A stretch of 25,704 bases of DNA from Desulfarculales bacterium UBA696. GTDB lineage: Bacteria > Desulfobacterota > Syntrophobacteria > Syntrophobacterales > Syntrophobacteraceae. The notes under the pieces were generated by a model. That model searched no databases and was not told the DNA's origin. It saw only the letters and a program-made list of their open reading frames with translations. Positions 15,553 to 23,465 of this stretch are shown one piece after another; the first letter of the stretch is position 1, and each line of letters begins with the position of its first letter. Location of the stretch: NCBI GenBank assembly GCA_002298995.1, contig DBMO01000058.1, positions 1 through 25,704 on the forward strand, written 5' to 3'. A program made the translations under genes and the position numbers.

Positions 15553-17550
15553 TCATGCAGCCGGAAAGCTCACCCGAAACCTAGTGCCTTCCCCCTGCTT
15601 GCTGAAGACTTGGACATCGCCGTTGTAGTCCTTAATGATACCGTACAGAATGGCAAGGCCGAGCCCCATATCGTGGCTCGTTTCCTTGGTGCTGAAAAAA
15701 GGTTCGAATATCTTGTCCCTTATAGCCTCGGGAATACCTGGTCCGTTATCCTCGACTTCGGCCACCACTCGTTTGCTCTTCTCGTATGTTCGTATTACAA
15801 CCAGTCCCGCTTCCCTTGCGGAGGCTGCGTCGTTTTTCTCGTTGATGGCGTCCCTGGCGTTTGTCACCAAATTGAAAAAGACCTGCTGCAACCGGTTATC
15901 ATGTGCCAGGACAGGGGGAATACCTTCGGACAAATCCAGCCTGATATAGATGTTTTCAAGCTCCAACTGCCTGCGCACGATCGAAAGAACGCTTTTGACC
16001 GGTTTATTTATATCCACTTTCTCCCTGCTCAGGCCCGCTTTTTTTCCGAAAGATCTGAGCGTGTTAATAATATCCGCGGCCCTGTCAACCTGCGTGCTAA
16101 TCTCCGAGACCACCTGCTGGAGATCATCCGGAGGTATTTCACGCCGGTTTTCGACCATCATCGAGAGATACTCTCCGCCCATCTTTATTGCGTTCAGGGG
16201 CTGATTGAGCTCATGGGCTATTCCAGCCGACATTTCGCCAAGGGACCTCAGCTTGCTTGCCTGGATCAGCTGAGCGTCCTTTTCCATCATCTCGGTTATA
16301 TCAACGGCAGCAATAATGATTGCCGGATTGTCACCGTAGCTGATCTGGCACGCGTGCAAATTTACGAAAAAGGGCTTGTCGCCCTTCTTGCGGTGAAGCA
16401 CCTTTTCGAATGAGACGCGCCCGAGTGATGCGCTATTGGCTACAAAGGTCGTGATGGACCTGGTGCCCGCGGGTTCGAGATCAAGAAAGGATTTGCCTAT
16501 CAGTTCGTTTTCGTCGAAACCGTATAGCTCGATAGCTCGCGGATTGGCGTCGGTTATGCGCAAGGTATGCGGATCGACAACAAATATCGGGTCGGGACCG
16601 CTATCGAAAAGGGAGCGGTACTTTTCCTCGGACTCGTGGAGCCTCCTCCTGTAGAGCTTTATGCTCCAGACCATGTTGTGGAATGAGTCGGCCAGCTGAA
16701 CCACTTCGTCCCCGGAGCGTTTGCGGTAGAATGCGCAGTTATCGCACCTGGGCAGGTCCCTCGTGGCGACCGGGCGCCCCGCGGAAGAAGAAAGGTGGTC
16801 GAAATGCCAGCAGGGAAGGTCGGAATCGAGGTAGGCCGGACATTGTGACAAGTCCCAGGTGCTGCCGGTTACCCCACCCAGATCGACCTCGATGTCGAAG
16901 TTGCCACGGCTAAGTTCATCCGAAATCCCTATCAGCCTGTATATCGGCATCGTTATGTGCTTTGCGAGCCAATGGCTCATCAGAAAGACCAGGACTATGA
17001 CAAGGGAGATGAAGCCGAGAAAGGTGTTTCTCAGCGTGGATACCAGGTTGTCGATGTGAGTCTTGTTCAAACCGACGTGGACCGAGCCGATCCTGTAAAT
17101 TCCCTCTCTTACCGGAGTAGCGATATCGTAGGCGGCCTGGCCGAATACATACAACAAATGCACGCTCTTGTCCTGCTCGGGAAGCACTGGATTGGCAAAC
17201 CTGATATCTTCGGGAAACTGCCGGGTGAATGTATGGCTGATTACGTTATCTTCGTTGTCAACCACAAAGATGTATGAAATCAGATGCTTGCGCTCGGTTA
17301 GCTGAGACTCGTCAAAGATCAGGCTGAGCAGCATCGGGTAGTTTTTGTCAAGGATATAGCCGCTTCCTCTCTCAGCTATGGTCCTCGCGATCGCGGCCCC
17401 CCTCAGTTCCAGCTCCGAGATCAGGCTTGATACGATAATCCAGCGCGCGAGCGTGGCTATGGCCAAACTGATGATCAGCAGCACTCCAAGTATCGAAAAG
17501 AATATCTTGTTTTTGAGGCTGATTTTATTCAGCCGGGCGACTATAGCCAT
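15553..17550 (-). CDS. Membrane sensor histidine kinase with HAMP-linked cysteine motif and PAS domain
   Basis: The 665-residue kinase has a membrane helix (about 15-42), an extracytoplasmic sensor of about 130 residues (43-175), a second helix (176-195), a HAMP-like linker, a PAS domain (about 308-425), and HisKA plus HATPase_c domains. Phospho-acceptor is H446 in GIAHELNQP; the N box (FFNLVTNARDAI, 558-569), G1 DNGPGI (601-606), F box FEPFFS and G2 GLGLAI are intact. Between the HAMP start and its second helix lies an insertion with C237 (CPAY), C247-W248, C269 and C272 (CDNC), which resembles the two-CW motif of anaerobe signalling proteins and could bind metal or sense redox state. The start overlaps the binding-protein gene by 26 bp. 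The likely partner is the REC-STAS protein encoded next. Confidence 0.93.
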   Translation of the reverse strand: MAIVARLNKISLKNKIFFSILGVLLIISLAIATLARWIIVSSLISELELRGAAIARTIAERGSGYILDKNYPMLLSLIFDESQLTERKHLISYIFVVDNEDNVISHTFTRQFPEDIRFANPVLPEQDKSVHLLYVFGQAAYDIATPVREGIYRIGSVHVGLNKTHIDNLVSTLRNTFLGFISLVIVLVFLMSHWLAKHITMPIYRLIGISDELSRGNFDIEVDLGGVTGSTWDLSQCPAYLDSDLPCWHFDHLSSSAGRPVATRDLPRCDNCAFYRKRSGDEVVQLADSFHNMVWSIKLYRRRLHESEEKYRSLFDSGPDPIFVVDPHTLRITDANPRAIELYGFDENELIGKSFLDLEPAGTRSITTFVANSASLGRVSFEKVLHRKKGDKPFFVNLHACQISYGDNPAIIIAAVDITEMMEKDAQLIQASKLRSLGEMSAGIAHELNQPLNAIKMGGEYLSMMVENRREIPPDDLQQVVSEISTQVDRAADIINTLRSFGKKAGLSREKVDINKPVKSVLSIVRRQLELENIYIRLDLSEGIPPVLAHDNRLQQVFFNLVTNARDAINEKNDAASAREAGLVVIRTYEKSKRVVAEVEDNGPGIPEAIRDKIFEPFFSTKETSHDMGLGLAILYGIIKDYNGDVQVFSKQGEGTRFRVSFPAA

Positions 17551-18808
17551 CCGGAATCGCCATCTCCTGTTGCTGTGAGGATCTCCCCTCGATTTTTTCT
17601 CTGATGAGCGACCAGTCCTTCAGCAGTACAAAACTGCCGTTGCGAAGAACCGTGAAATAGACCTTATCAAAGCCCTGGTGGTCGTTTGGACCGAAAGAAA
17701 GATCGTTATAGGGAAGCAGGGGAAACTTCTGGATAGATTCAATTGCATCGATAAAGCCCTCCCTGGTCAAATCTCTGCCCGCCCTGTGCAGACCCTCGAC
17801 CAGGACTCTTGCATTGAGATAGCCCTCCAGTCCAACGAAGTTGGGCCTATCATCCGGGAAGTACCGTTTCAGCAAAACAGGGTACTCGGACGCACTGCCA
17901 AGCAACTCCCCTGAATCCGGCCCCTCGGGCGGCGGAACTACCTGCGAAACTATCAGCACTATGTCGGACGGGGATTCGAGCCTGCGGGCAAGTTCCTCGG
18001 CCCCGGTAAACGAGACGGTATAAAAGACAGGGTTGAATCCTCTCGAATGGGCGAGCCTTACGAACTGGGCGCAAGGGCCGTAAGTGCCGATCATTACCAC
18101 TGCCTGTGCGCCGGAGGCCATGATCTTGTCGAGCCCTTCCTCGATGTCCTGTGTGCCCCGGACGTACGAGCCCCGAGCCACCGGGGCAAGGCTGTACTTC
18201 TTCAGCGCGAGCTCCGCCCCGGTCAGTCCGTCAAAGCCGTACGCGTCGTATTGATAAAAAACGGCAATCTTGGTCATGCCCAGGTCCTGGACCAGATGCG
18301 AAATAACCGCCCCGGTTTCCTGGTAGTAAGATGCCCGAACGTTTATCACGTATCGGCTGAGCGGCTCGCGCAAGGCGTTTGCGCCCGTGAACATGCCGAG
18401 CAGCGGGACCTTTGCTTCCTTTACCATGGGCAGGATTTTTACGGTTGTAGGCGTACCGACATAGGAAAAAAGCGCAAATACCTGGTCATTAATTATAAGC
18501 CGCTGCGTGTTGGCCAGGCACTTTGGAGGATCGTAGCTGTCGTCGTAGGGGATAACCCGGATGGCCCTGCCATGAATGCCGCCGTTTTCATTGATGTGCT
18601 TGATATAGCACATATATCCGCGCATCGTTTGCGTCCCGAGATAGCTGGCGTGACCTTCCAGCGCGAGTGAGGAACCAAGGACGATTTCGGTGTCGGAAAA
18701 TCCGGGGGTGGCGGGTTCCGGCTCGGGCAGGTTCAATTTGCGCTCACAGGCCGGCAGTGAGCAGAAAATGATCAGGGCTGCGATAAATGCGCAGATGTAT
18801 CGCGACAA
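17525..18808 (-). CDS. LivJ-type periplasmic binding lipoprotein (Peripla_BP_6), orphan
   Basis: This 427-residue protein resembles branched-chain amino acid type solute-binding proteins: after the lipobox SLPAC (C21) come IVLGSSLALEG, an INENGGIHGR segment typical of the family, and a two-lobed fold to about residue 390. It should be anchored outside the cytoplasmic membrane. No LivHMGF permease or ATPase gene is nearby; instead the gene overlaps the histidine kinase gene by 26 bp, so it more probably presents a ligand to the kinase sensor domain than feeds a transporter. The TTG start at 18808 is fixed by AAGGAG six bases upstream. A small CCGGA/TCCGG hairpin (18848-18862) lies in the leader. 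Ligand unknown; family confident. First gene of the five-gene operon. Confidence 0.9.
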   Translation of the reverse strand: MSRYICAFIAALIIFCSLPACERKLNLPEPEPATPGFSDTEIVLGSSLALEGHASYLGTQTMRGYMCYIKHINENGGIHGRAIRVIPYDDSYDPPKCLANTQRLIINDQVFALFSYVGTPTTVKILPMVKEAKVPLLGMFTGANALREPLSRYVINVRASYYQETGAVISHLVQDLGMTKIAVFYQYDAYGFDGLTGAELALKKYSLAPVARGSYVRGTQDIEEGLDKIMASGAQAVVMIGTYGPCAQFVRLAHSRGFNPVFYTVSFTGAEELARRLESPSDIVLIVSQVVPPPEGPDSGELLGSASEYPVLLKRYFPDDRPNFVGLEGYLNARVLVEGLHRAGRDLTREGFIDAIESIQKFPLLPYNDLSFGPNDHQGFDKVYFTVLRNGSFVLLKDWSLIREKIEGRSSQQQEMAIPDGYSRPAE

Positions 18809-18814
18809 TGAAAA

Positions 18815-18820
18815 CTCCTT
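18815..18820 (-). promoter_or_regulatory. Shine-Dalgarno site fixing the TTG start of the binding-protein gene
   Basis: The minus strand reads AAGGAG exactly six bases before the TTG at 18808. The TTG start also gives a well-formed lipoprotein signal peptide, which supports the choice. Confidence 0.65.
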
Positions 18821-19031
18821 GCAGCAGGAACCGGTAATTCGAATCCACCGGAAAAAATCCGGCGGAAAACCGAGCGTGAGCCTGAGCTTCGGATAACAAG
18901 ACAGGAGTATTCACCAAACCTTGATTTTAAATTCAGAATGATTCGCTAACCAGTATAGATCGTAATGCGCGTTAATGGAAGAAAAACCATTCTTTTCTCA
19001 GTCGAATTGTTTGATCATTTTCGCTGGGATC

Positions 19032-20975
19032 TTACCTGGCAATTCTGGAGTTCAGCCGGGCTTTTACGCCTGAGAAGAGGTCCAAATCGGTGTGAGGGAG
19101 AAACAGGGCGGCCATGTAGCGGTCCATAAACGAGAGGGTTTCGGATAGTTCGAAGTTTGTCATCTTCTTTAGAACTTCAACAACGTCTTTTCTGATCCTG
19201 TTGGTCAGGGCGCTCATTCTCGCGCCCATCAGCGATCCGTTTCCAATGTAGGTGACCCTGGCCGGATCGATCTCGGGGAGCAAGCCTATTGTCATGGCCC
19301 TGAGTATGTCCACATGGCTGCCGAACCCACCGGCAAGTATTATTCGGTCGAGGTCTCTTATGCCCAGGCCCACTTCCCCGAGTAGCGTCTGGCAGCCGCT
19401 GAATATCGCGGCTTTTGCGCGGATGAGGTTCTCGATGTCTATTTCCGTCAGCACTATGTCACGGTCAATGCCGGCGTCGTTTTTCCACGCAAGGACGTAT
19501 TCGTAAATGCCGTCCCGGTCTCGCAGGCGCGCCGATTTCAACTCGCGGTCGAACCTGCCCAGGTTGTCGATGATGCCCGTCTCGAAGAGGTTCGCAACTA
19601 TGTTGATCAGGCCCGAGCCGCAGATGCCCCTTGGTTTGGCGTTTGCAACCGTTAAATACATCGGCTCCAGTGTGCGCGGATTGATTGAAAAATCTTCGAT
19701 GGCCCCTTCGGCCGCCCGCATGCCGAACTCGATGCCGCCCCCTTCGAATGCCGGCCCGGCCGAACATGCCGCGCATGCGAGCCAATCCTTGTTGCCGATC
19801 ACTATTTCGGCATTCGTCCCTATGTCTATATAGAGTGACAACTTGCTCGAACGGTATATGCCCGATCCCATCACTCCAGCAACTATGTCCCCACCCACCC
19901 AGCTCGAGACGCTTGGATAGAGCAGGGCATTGGCATGAGGCGCCAGGTCGAGGCCGAGATCAATCGCCCTGATCGGGGGATAGAGGGTGGTTACCGGGAC
20001 ATACGGGGAGCGCCTGATGTATGCCGGGGTTGCCCCTATAAGAATCTGGCTGAGAGTGGTGTTCCCGGCGAAAGTGATGCTCGATACTTCATCCTCCCGA
20101 ACGCCGGCTTCCGCGGTAATATTTCGTATGATTCCGTTTATCGTTTTAACGAGGGCGCCGTGCAGCTCATCCAGACCGCCCGGTTTTTCGGCGTGTATCA
20201 GCCTGGAGATGACATCTTCGCCGAAGGCTATCTGTGCGTTATAGTCTCCCTGCTCGGCAAGTATTTGACCGGTGCCGAGATTGATGACCTGACCGTATAT
20301 GGTCGTAGTGCCGATATCCACCGCTATTGTGAAATTTCTTGAAGTGGTATCCCCAGGTTCGACGTTTGTTATCTGGTTTTTCCCGTCATCGAAAACCGGC
20401 CTTACGATGGTCGCGGTAATCTTGAAATCGGCCTGCCTGATAACGTCGGGGAGCTTCCGCAAAACAGCCAGCCAGAAAACCAACCGGTGCTCGTTGTGGT
20501 GAGTTTTCAAGAATTTTATAACGCGGCTCGAATCCGCCAGGTTTTCGACAGTGGTTGGTGGAGGCAGTTCGAGGTATTTTTTCTCGACCGGGGGAATGAT
20601 GAGGCCCCTGCTCTTGAGGTCCTCGAAATTGACCTGCCGGACTCGGGCCGCCTGCCTCGATGTTTCGAACTTCTTCAGCATGCGCGGATCTATTTCGGAT
20701 TCGATCGGAACACGCACAACCAGATCGCTTTTTGCCCGGCAGATACAGGCAAGCCTGTAACCTTTTTCCAGGTCTTCCCGGTTCAGCCTCTCGGAGGTTC
20801 CTCCCTCGATTTCGCCGCTTTCGACTATGATGCGGCACTTCCCGCACTGCCCCCCGCCTCCGCAGGACGCATTTACGTGAACGCCTGCCTCCAATGCAGC
20901 CCGGATCACGGTTTGCTCTTCGGAAACCTCGATTTCCCTGTCGTAGGGTAAAAATTTTATTTTGTGCTTTGTCAT
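19032..20975 (-). CDS. [2Fe-2S] ferredoxin-ASKHA protein, RACo-like corrinoid activation protein (DUF4445)
   Basis: This 647-residue cytoplasmic protein belongs to the reductive activators of corrinoid enzymes (RACo/RamA-like): it uses ATP hydrolysis to return oxidised Co(II) corrinoid proteins to Co(I). The N-terminal ferredoxin-like domain (1-90) has the plant-type cluster C38-x5-C44-x2-C47 and C77. A linker (about 100-210) leads to the ASKHA ATPase part with VDIGTTT (219-225), and later SLYIDIGTNAEIV and LAGGFGSH strands of the C-terminal DUF4445 domain. The ATG at 20975 lacks a good ribosome binding site. No corrinoid protein, methyltransferase or CO dehydrogenase gene lies in the window, so its client is unknown. 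It is on the same strand as the five-gene operon but separated by 223 bp, so co-transcription is unproven. Confidence 0.9.
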   Translation of the reverse strand: MTKHKIKFLPYDREIEVSEEQTVIRAALEAGVHVNASCGGGGQCGKCRIIVESGEIEGGTSERLNREDLEKGYRLACICRAKSDLVVRVPIESEIDPRMLKKFETSRQAARVRQVNFEDLKSRGLIIPPVEKKYLELPPPTTVENLADSSRVIKFLKTHHNEHRLVFWLAVLRKLPDVIRQADFKITATIVRPVFDDGKNQITNVEPGDTTSRNFTIAVDIGTTTIYGQVINLGTGQILAEQGDYNAQIAFGEDVISRLIHAEKPGGLDELHGALVKTINGIIRNITAEAGVREDEVSSITFAGNTTLSQILIGATPAYIRRSPYVPVTTLYPPIRAIDLGLDLAPHANALLYPSVSSWVGGDIVAGVMGSGIYRSSKLSLYIDIGTNAEIVIGNKDWLACAACSAGPAFEGGGIEFGMRAAEGAIEDFSINPRTLEPMYLTVANAKPRGICGSGLINIVANLFETGIIDNLGRFDRELKSARLRDRDGIYEYVLAWKNDAGIDRDIVLTEIDIENLIRAKAAIFSGCQTLLGEVGLGIRDLDRIILAGGFGSHVDILRAMTIGLLPEIDPARVTYIGNGSLMGARMSALTNRIRKDVVEVLKKMTNFELSETLSFMDRYMAALFLPHTDLDLFSGVKARLNSRIAR

Positions 20976-21090
20976 TTTCGCAAACCGATCCTGGGTTGTT
21001 GGCCCACGCTAAGCTAATGCGGCACCGGCAAAAATCCAGGGGTGAATAGAATCCTGACCCCGCCCAAAAGCCGGAACCCGATCATGAGTG

Positions 21091-21151
21091 TGCTCGACGC
21101 TGAACTGATGAGGTCGTAAAATGGGAGATTGTCTTCGGATGGCGTCGAGCA
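21091..21151. repeat. 10-bp perfect inverted repeat with 41-nt spacer
   Basis: TGCTCGACGC (21091-21100) and GCGTCGAGCA (21142-21151) are exact reverse complements, directly followed by the palindrome AATAAGTTTATT (21151-21162). The element lies in the 252-bp gap between the hybrid kinase stop and the corrinoid-activator start, both minus strand. It could be a terminator stem, a binding site or a small structured RNA. Confidence 0.55.
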
Positions 21152-21227
21152 ATAAGTTTATTCAATTAAACGAAATTTTTAAAGCAAGATTAAGAGAACG
21201 AGTTTGAACGGCAGCGGCAATGCTGGC

Positions 21228-23060
21228 TCAGGCCGCCTTGCCTGGCTGAGAGTCAGGGAGGACCTTGCCCTTGGGGGGGATGGCAACGCGGAATGTTATC
21301 CCCGATTCGGGATTGTCGAAAATTTGAATTCGCCCGTGGTGCGATTCGACGATCTTCTTTACAATAGGAAGCCCAAGCCCCGTGCCTCCTTCCCTGAAAG
21401 AAACGAAGGGCATGAATATCTCACCTCTTTTTTCCGGGGGGATTCCGCATCCGCAGTCCTTCACATCTATTAGAAGAAAGCCCGAGCGCCCCATGCGAGT
21501 ATATACGATAACCGCTTTCCCCTCGGGCGATGCGTGTACGGCGTTGGATAATAGATTTATTACCACCTGCTTTATTCGGGCAGGGTCGATTGCAACCGGG
21601 GGCAGGTCGGCCGAATACACGGTTTGAATTCCTATCTTCTTTTCGCTTGCCATGCTCCTGACAACCAGGATGCACTCATCTATGAGCTGGTTTACGTCCT
21701 CATTTTGCAAATGGAGTTTCAGCGGCTTTGAAAAATCGAGCATCTCATTTATCAGATTTTCCATCCGGCCGGTTTCCTTCATGACGATTTCGAGTTTTTC
21801 GCGATAGGGGATATCCCGACCGATGTGCTTGTAAACACTCCTTGTGAAGCCGCCGATTGCCACGAGCGAGGTTTTGAGATCGTGCGCCACGCTGGAAAGC
21901 GCTCTTCCAAGCGAGGCCAGATTTTCAGATTCCCTGAGCGCTTTCTGGGCTTCCTCGCGCTGCAGCAGTTTCCAAACCCCGTCCATAAGCAATGTAAGCC
22001 GGCGCACATCCGCTTGATCGTAGTCTTCCTTTTTGTCGGCCACCAGGGCCACGGCTACAACCCGGTCCCCATCGATCACCGGGACGCACATTTTCCGGTG
22101 CAGGCCTGAACCGGCATCGGGGAAAAGATCAGTCGCCGGTTCGTCAAGCGTGATGAATTGATTGACAATGACGGGTCCCCGGTTTCGAATCGTATCCGAC
22201 CAGATGCCGTCTTCTCCTATGGGAAATGAAACCGGCCGATTGAGTATCGTGCAACCGCCGGCGGTGCGGCCGGTACAGGTGTAGACGGAAAGAGCTGTTT
22301 CGTCCTCATTGGTGAACCCCAGCAGGCCGAACCGGCTTCCGGTAAGCCTCACCTGCTGATCGAGCACGAAGGCATACACTTGCATGGTCGAGGCGGCATT
22401 CATCTGGCTCAGCTCCCACAATGCTTCGAGACGCGACTGCTCGAGATTGAGGGCTTCGTTTGCGCGGGCCAGTTCGTTCGTGCGCTCCGCCACTTTTTTT
22501 TCGAGCTCCCGGTGAGCCGCCGCCAATTCCTGCTGCGCCAGAACGCGGTAATCGTTTTCCCGCAGCAGTTCCTGGTTTATTTCTTCAAGCCTGTCCCTTG
22601 TCTTTTCGAGCTGAGACGTTCGCTCCTTCACCAGTTCTTCCAGGTGATCTTTGTACTTCTTCAGCTCGGTTTCGGAATGCTTGCGTTCGATGGAATAGCG
22701 GATCGAGCGATCGAGAAGATCGGGTGTTATTTGTTCCTTGACCAGGTAGTCGGCCGCCCCGGCTTTCATCGCCTCGACGTCGATTTCGTATCCGCCTTGG
22801 CCGGTAAGCATTATGACCGGAACATCGCAGCCGCTGTTGTTCGCCAGGTAGAGCAGCTCAAGCCCGTTTCTTTGGCCCAGCCGATAATCGACGAGCACCA
22901 CATCATGCACGCAGCTGGAAATAGCCCGAAGCCCGGCATCGAACGAACCCGCCCAATCGAGCAGCATCTTGCGGGGGCATGCCGATAGGATGCTCCTGAG
23001 GAGTATGTAATCCTCCTCATCATCTTCGATGAGGAGCACTTTGAGTGCGGGCGTCATCAT
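21228..23060 (-). CDS. REC-coiled coil-GAF-histidine kinase hybrid
   Basis: This 610-residue soluble kinase begins with a receiver domain (1-120; E12-D13-D14 pocket, D58 in VLVDYRLG, T86, K108), continues with a long coiled coil (about 126-210), a GAF domain (about 211-366) and a HisKA-HATPase_c transmitter. Phospho-acceptor is H393 in VAHDLKTSL; the N box NLLSNAVHAS (502-511), G1 DCGCGI (535-540), F box FMPFVSF and G2 GTGLGLPI are present. There is no membrane segment. A receiver at the N terminus means it is probably controlled by another kinase. No response regulator is encoded alongside, so its output is elsewhere. Two adjacent ATGs (23060, 23057) lack a strong ribosome binding site. It seems to be transcribed alone. 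Confidence 0.92.
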   Translation of the reverse strand: MMTPALKVLLIEDDEEDYILLRSILSACPRKMLLDWAGSFDAGLRAISSCVHDVVLVDYRLGQRNGLELLYLANNSGCDVPVIMLTGQGGYEIDVEAMKAGAADYLVKEQITPDLLDRSIRYSIERKHSETELKKYKDHLEELVKERTSQLEKTRDRLEEINQELLRENDYRVLAQQELAAAHRELEKKVAERTNELARANEALNLEQSRLEALWELSQMNAASTMQVYAFVLDQQVRLTGSRFGLLGFTNEDETALSVYTCTGRTAGGCTILNRPVSFPIGEDGIWSDTIRNRGPVIVNQFITLDEPATDLFPDAGSGLHRKMCVPVIDGDRVVAVALVADKKEDYDQADVRRLTLLMDGVWKLLQREEAQKALRESENLASLGRALSSVAHDLKTSLVAIGGFTRSVYKHIGRDIPYREKLEIVMKETGRMENLINEMLDFSKPLKLHLQNEDVNQLIDECILVVRSMASEKKIGIQTVYSADLPPVAIDPARIKQVVINLLSNAVHASPEGKAVIVYTRMGRSGFLLIDVKDCGCGIPPEKRGEIFMPFVSFREGGTGLGLPIVKKIVESHHGRIQIFDNPESGITFRVAIPPKGKVLPDSQPGKAA

Positions 23061-23360
23061 AAAGGGGCCGGAATAACTTCCAGATCAGCGGCGAAGCGCA
23101 CCACGGCACTTATATCCGCAACTCGACCACACCGGAGCAGTAGCACAACATCTAGAGGGGGAATAACGACATGGAGCTTGGTAAATATCCGGATGTGCCG
23201 TGTCAGGCCATCGGCTGCCTGGAAAAAAAGGTTTAGAATTGCAGGATGGGTCGTCTCACCCTGCCCATGGTTTCATATCATTTCCTCACGCAAAAGAGTA
23301 GATGCTCCAAGGTCCCGGTTGAATGAGAAGACGAAATGTCAGTGATACTTTTTTCTTAAA
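23061..23360. other. Upstream region of the hybrid kinase gene
   Basis: Three hundred bases without a firm gene. A plus-strand frame of 21 codons (23171-23236) with two cysteines follows a GAGGGGG stretch, but its purine tract is poorly spaced and there is no downstream plus-strand gene, so I do not call it. No clear promoter for the minus-strand kinase was recognised. Confidence 0.4.
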
Positions 23361-23452
23361 AACCTTCAGGGCCGACCCCAGCCGGTTTGATCCGGTATTT
23401 ACCGATCAGACAATGGTGGGGATGACCGGGCTGGAGTCGGCACGCTGAAGGT
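23361..23452. repeat. MITE-like imperfect inverted-repeat element of about 92 bp
   Basis: The left arm AACCTTCAGGGCCGAC continues to CCAGCCGG (23361-23385); the right arm CCGGGCTGG continues through GTCGGC to CTGAAGGT (23426-23452). They pair with few mismatches. Inside is a second hairpin, TGATCCGGTA (23388-23397) with TACCGATCA (23400-23408). It lies 14 bp downstream of the nucleotidyltransferase stop, so it may instead be a large terminator-like structure. Confidence 0.7.
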
Positions 23453-23465
23453 CCTTTGCCGCGAT

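Noticed and set aside
15316..16413. Plus-strand frame of 365 codons opposite the REC-STAS and histidine kinase genes
   Set aside because: It is antisense to two proteins with intact catalytic motifs and shows no family signature.
17525..18808. ABC transporter operon around the LivJ-like protein
   Set aside because: No permease or ATP-binding subunit is encoded on either side; the flanking genes are a histidine kinase and a corrinoid activator.
21105..21125. CTGATGAG stretch resembling the hammerhead ribozyme core
   Set aside because: The required GAAA partner and a stem II between the two core parts are missing.
23171..23236. Twenty-one-codon plus-strand frame with two cysteines
   Set aside because: Poorly spaced purine tract, no downstream same-strand gene and no recognisable sequence; likely chance.
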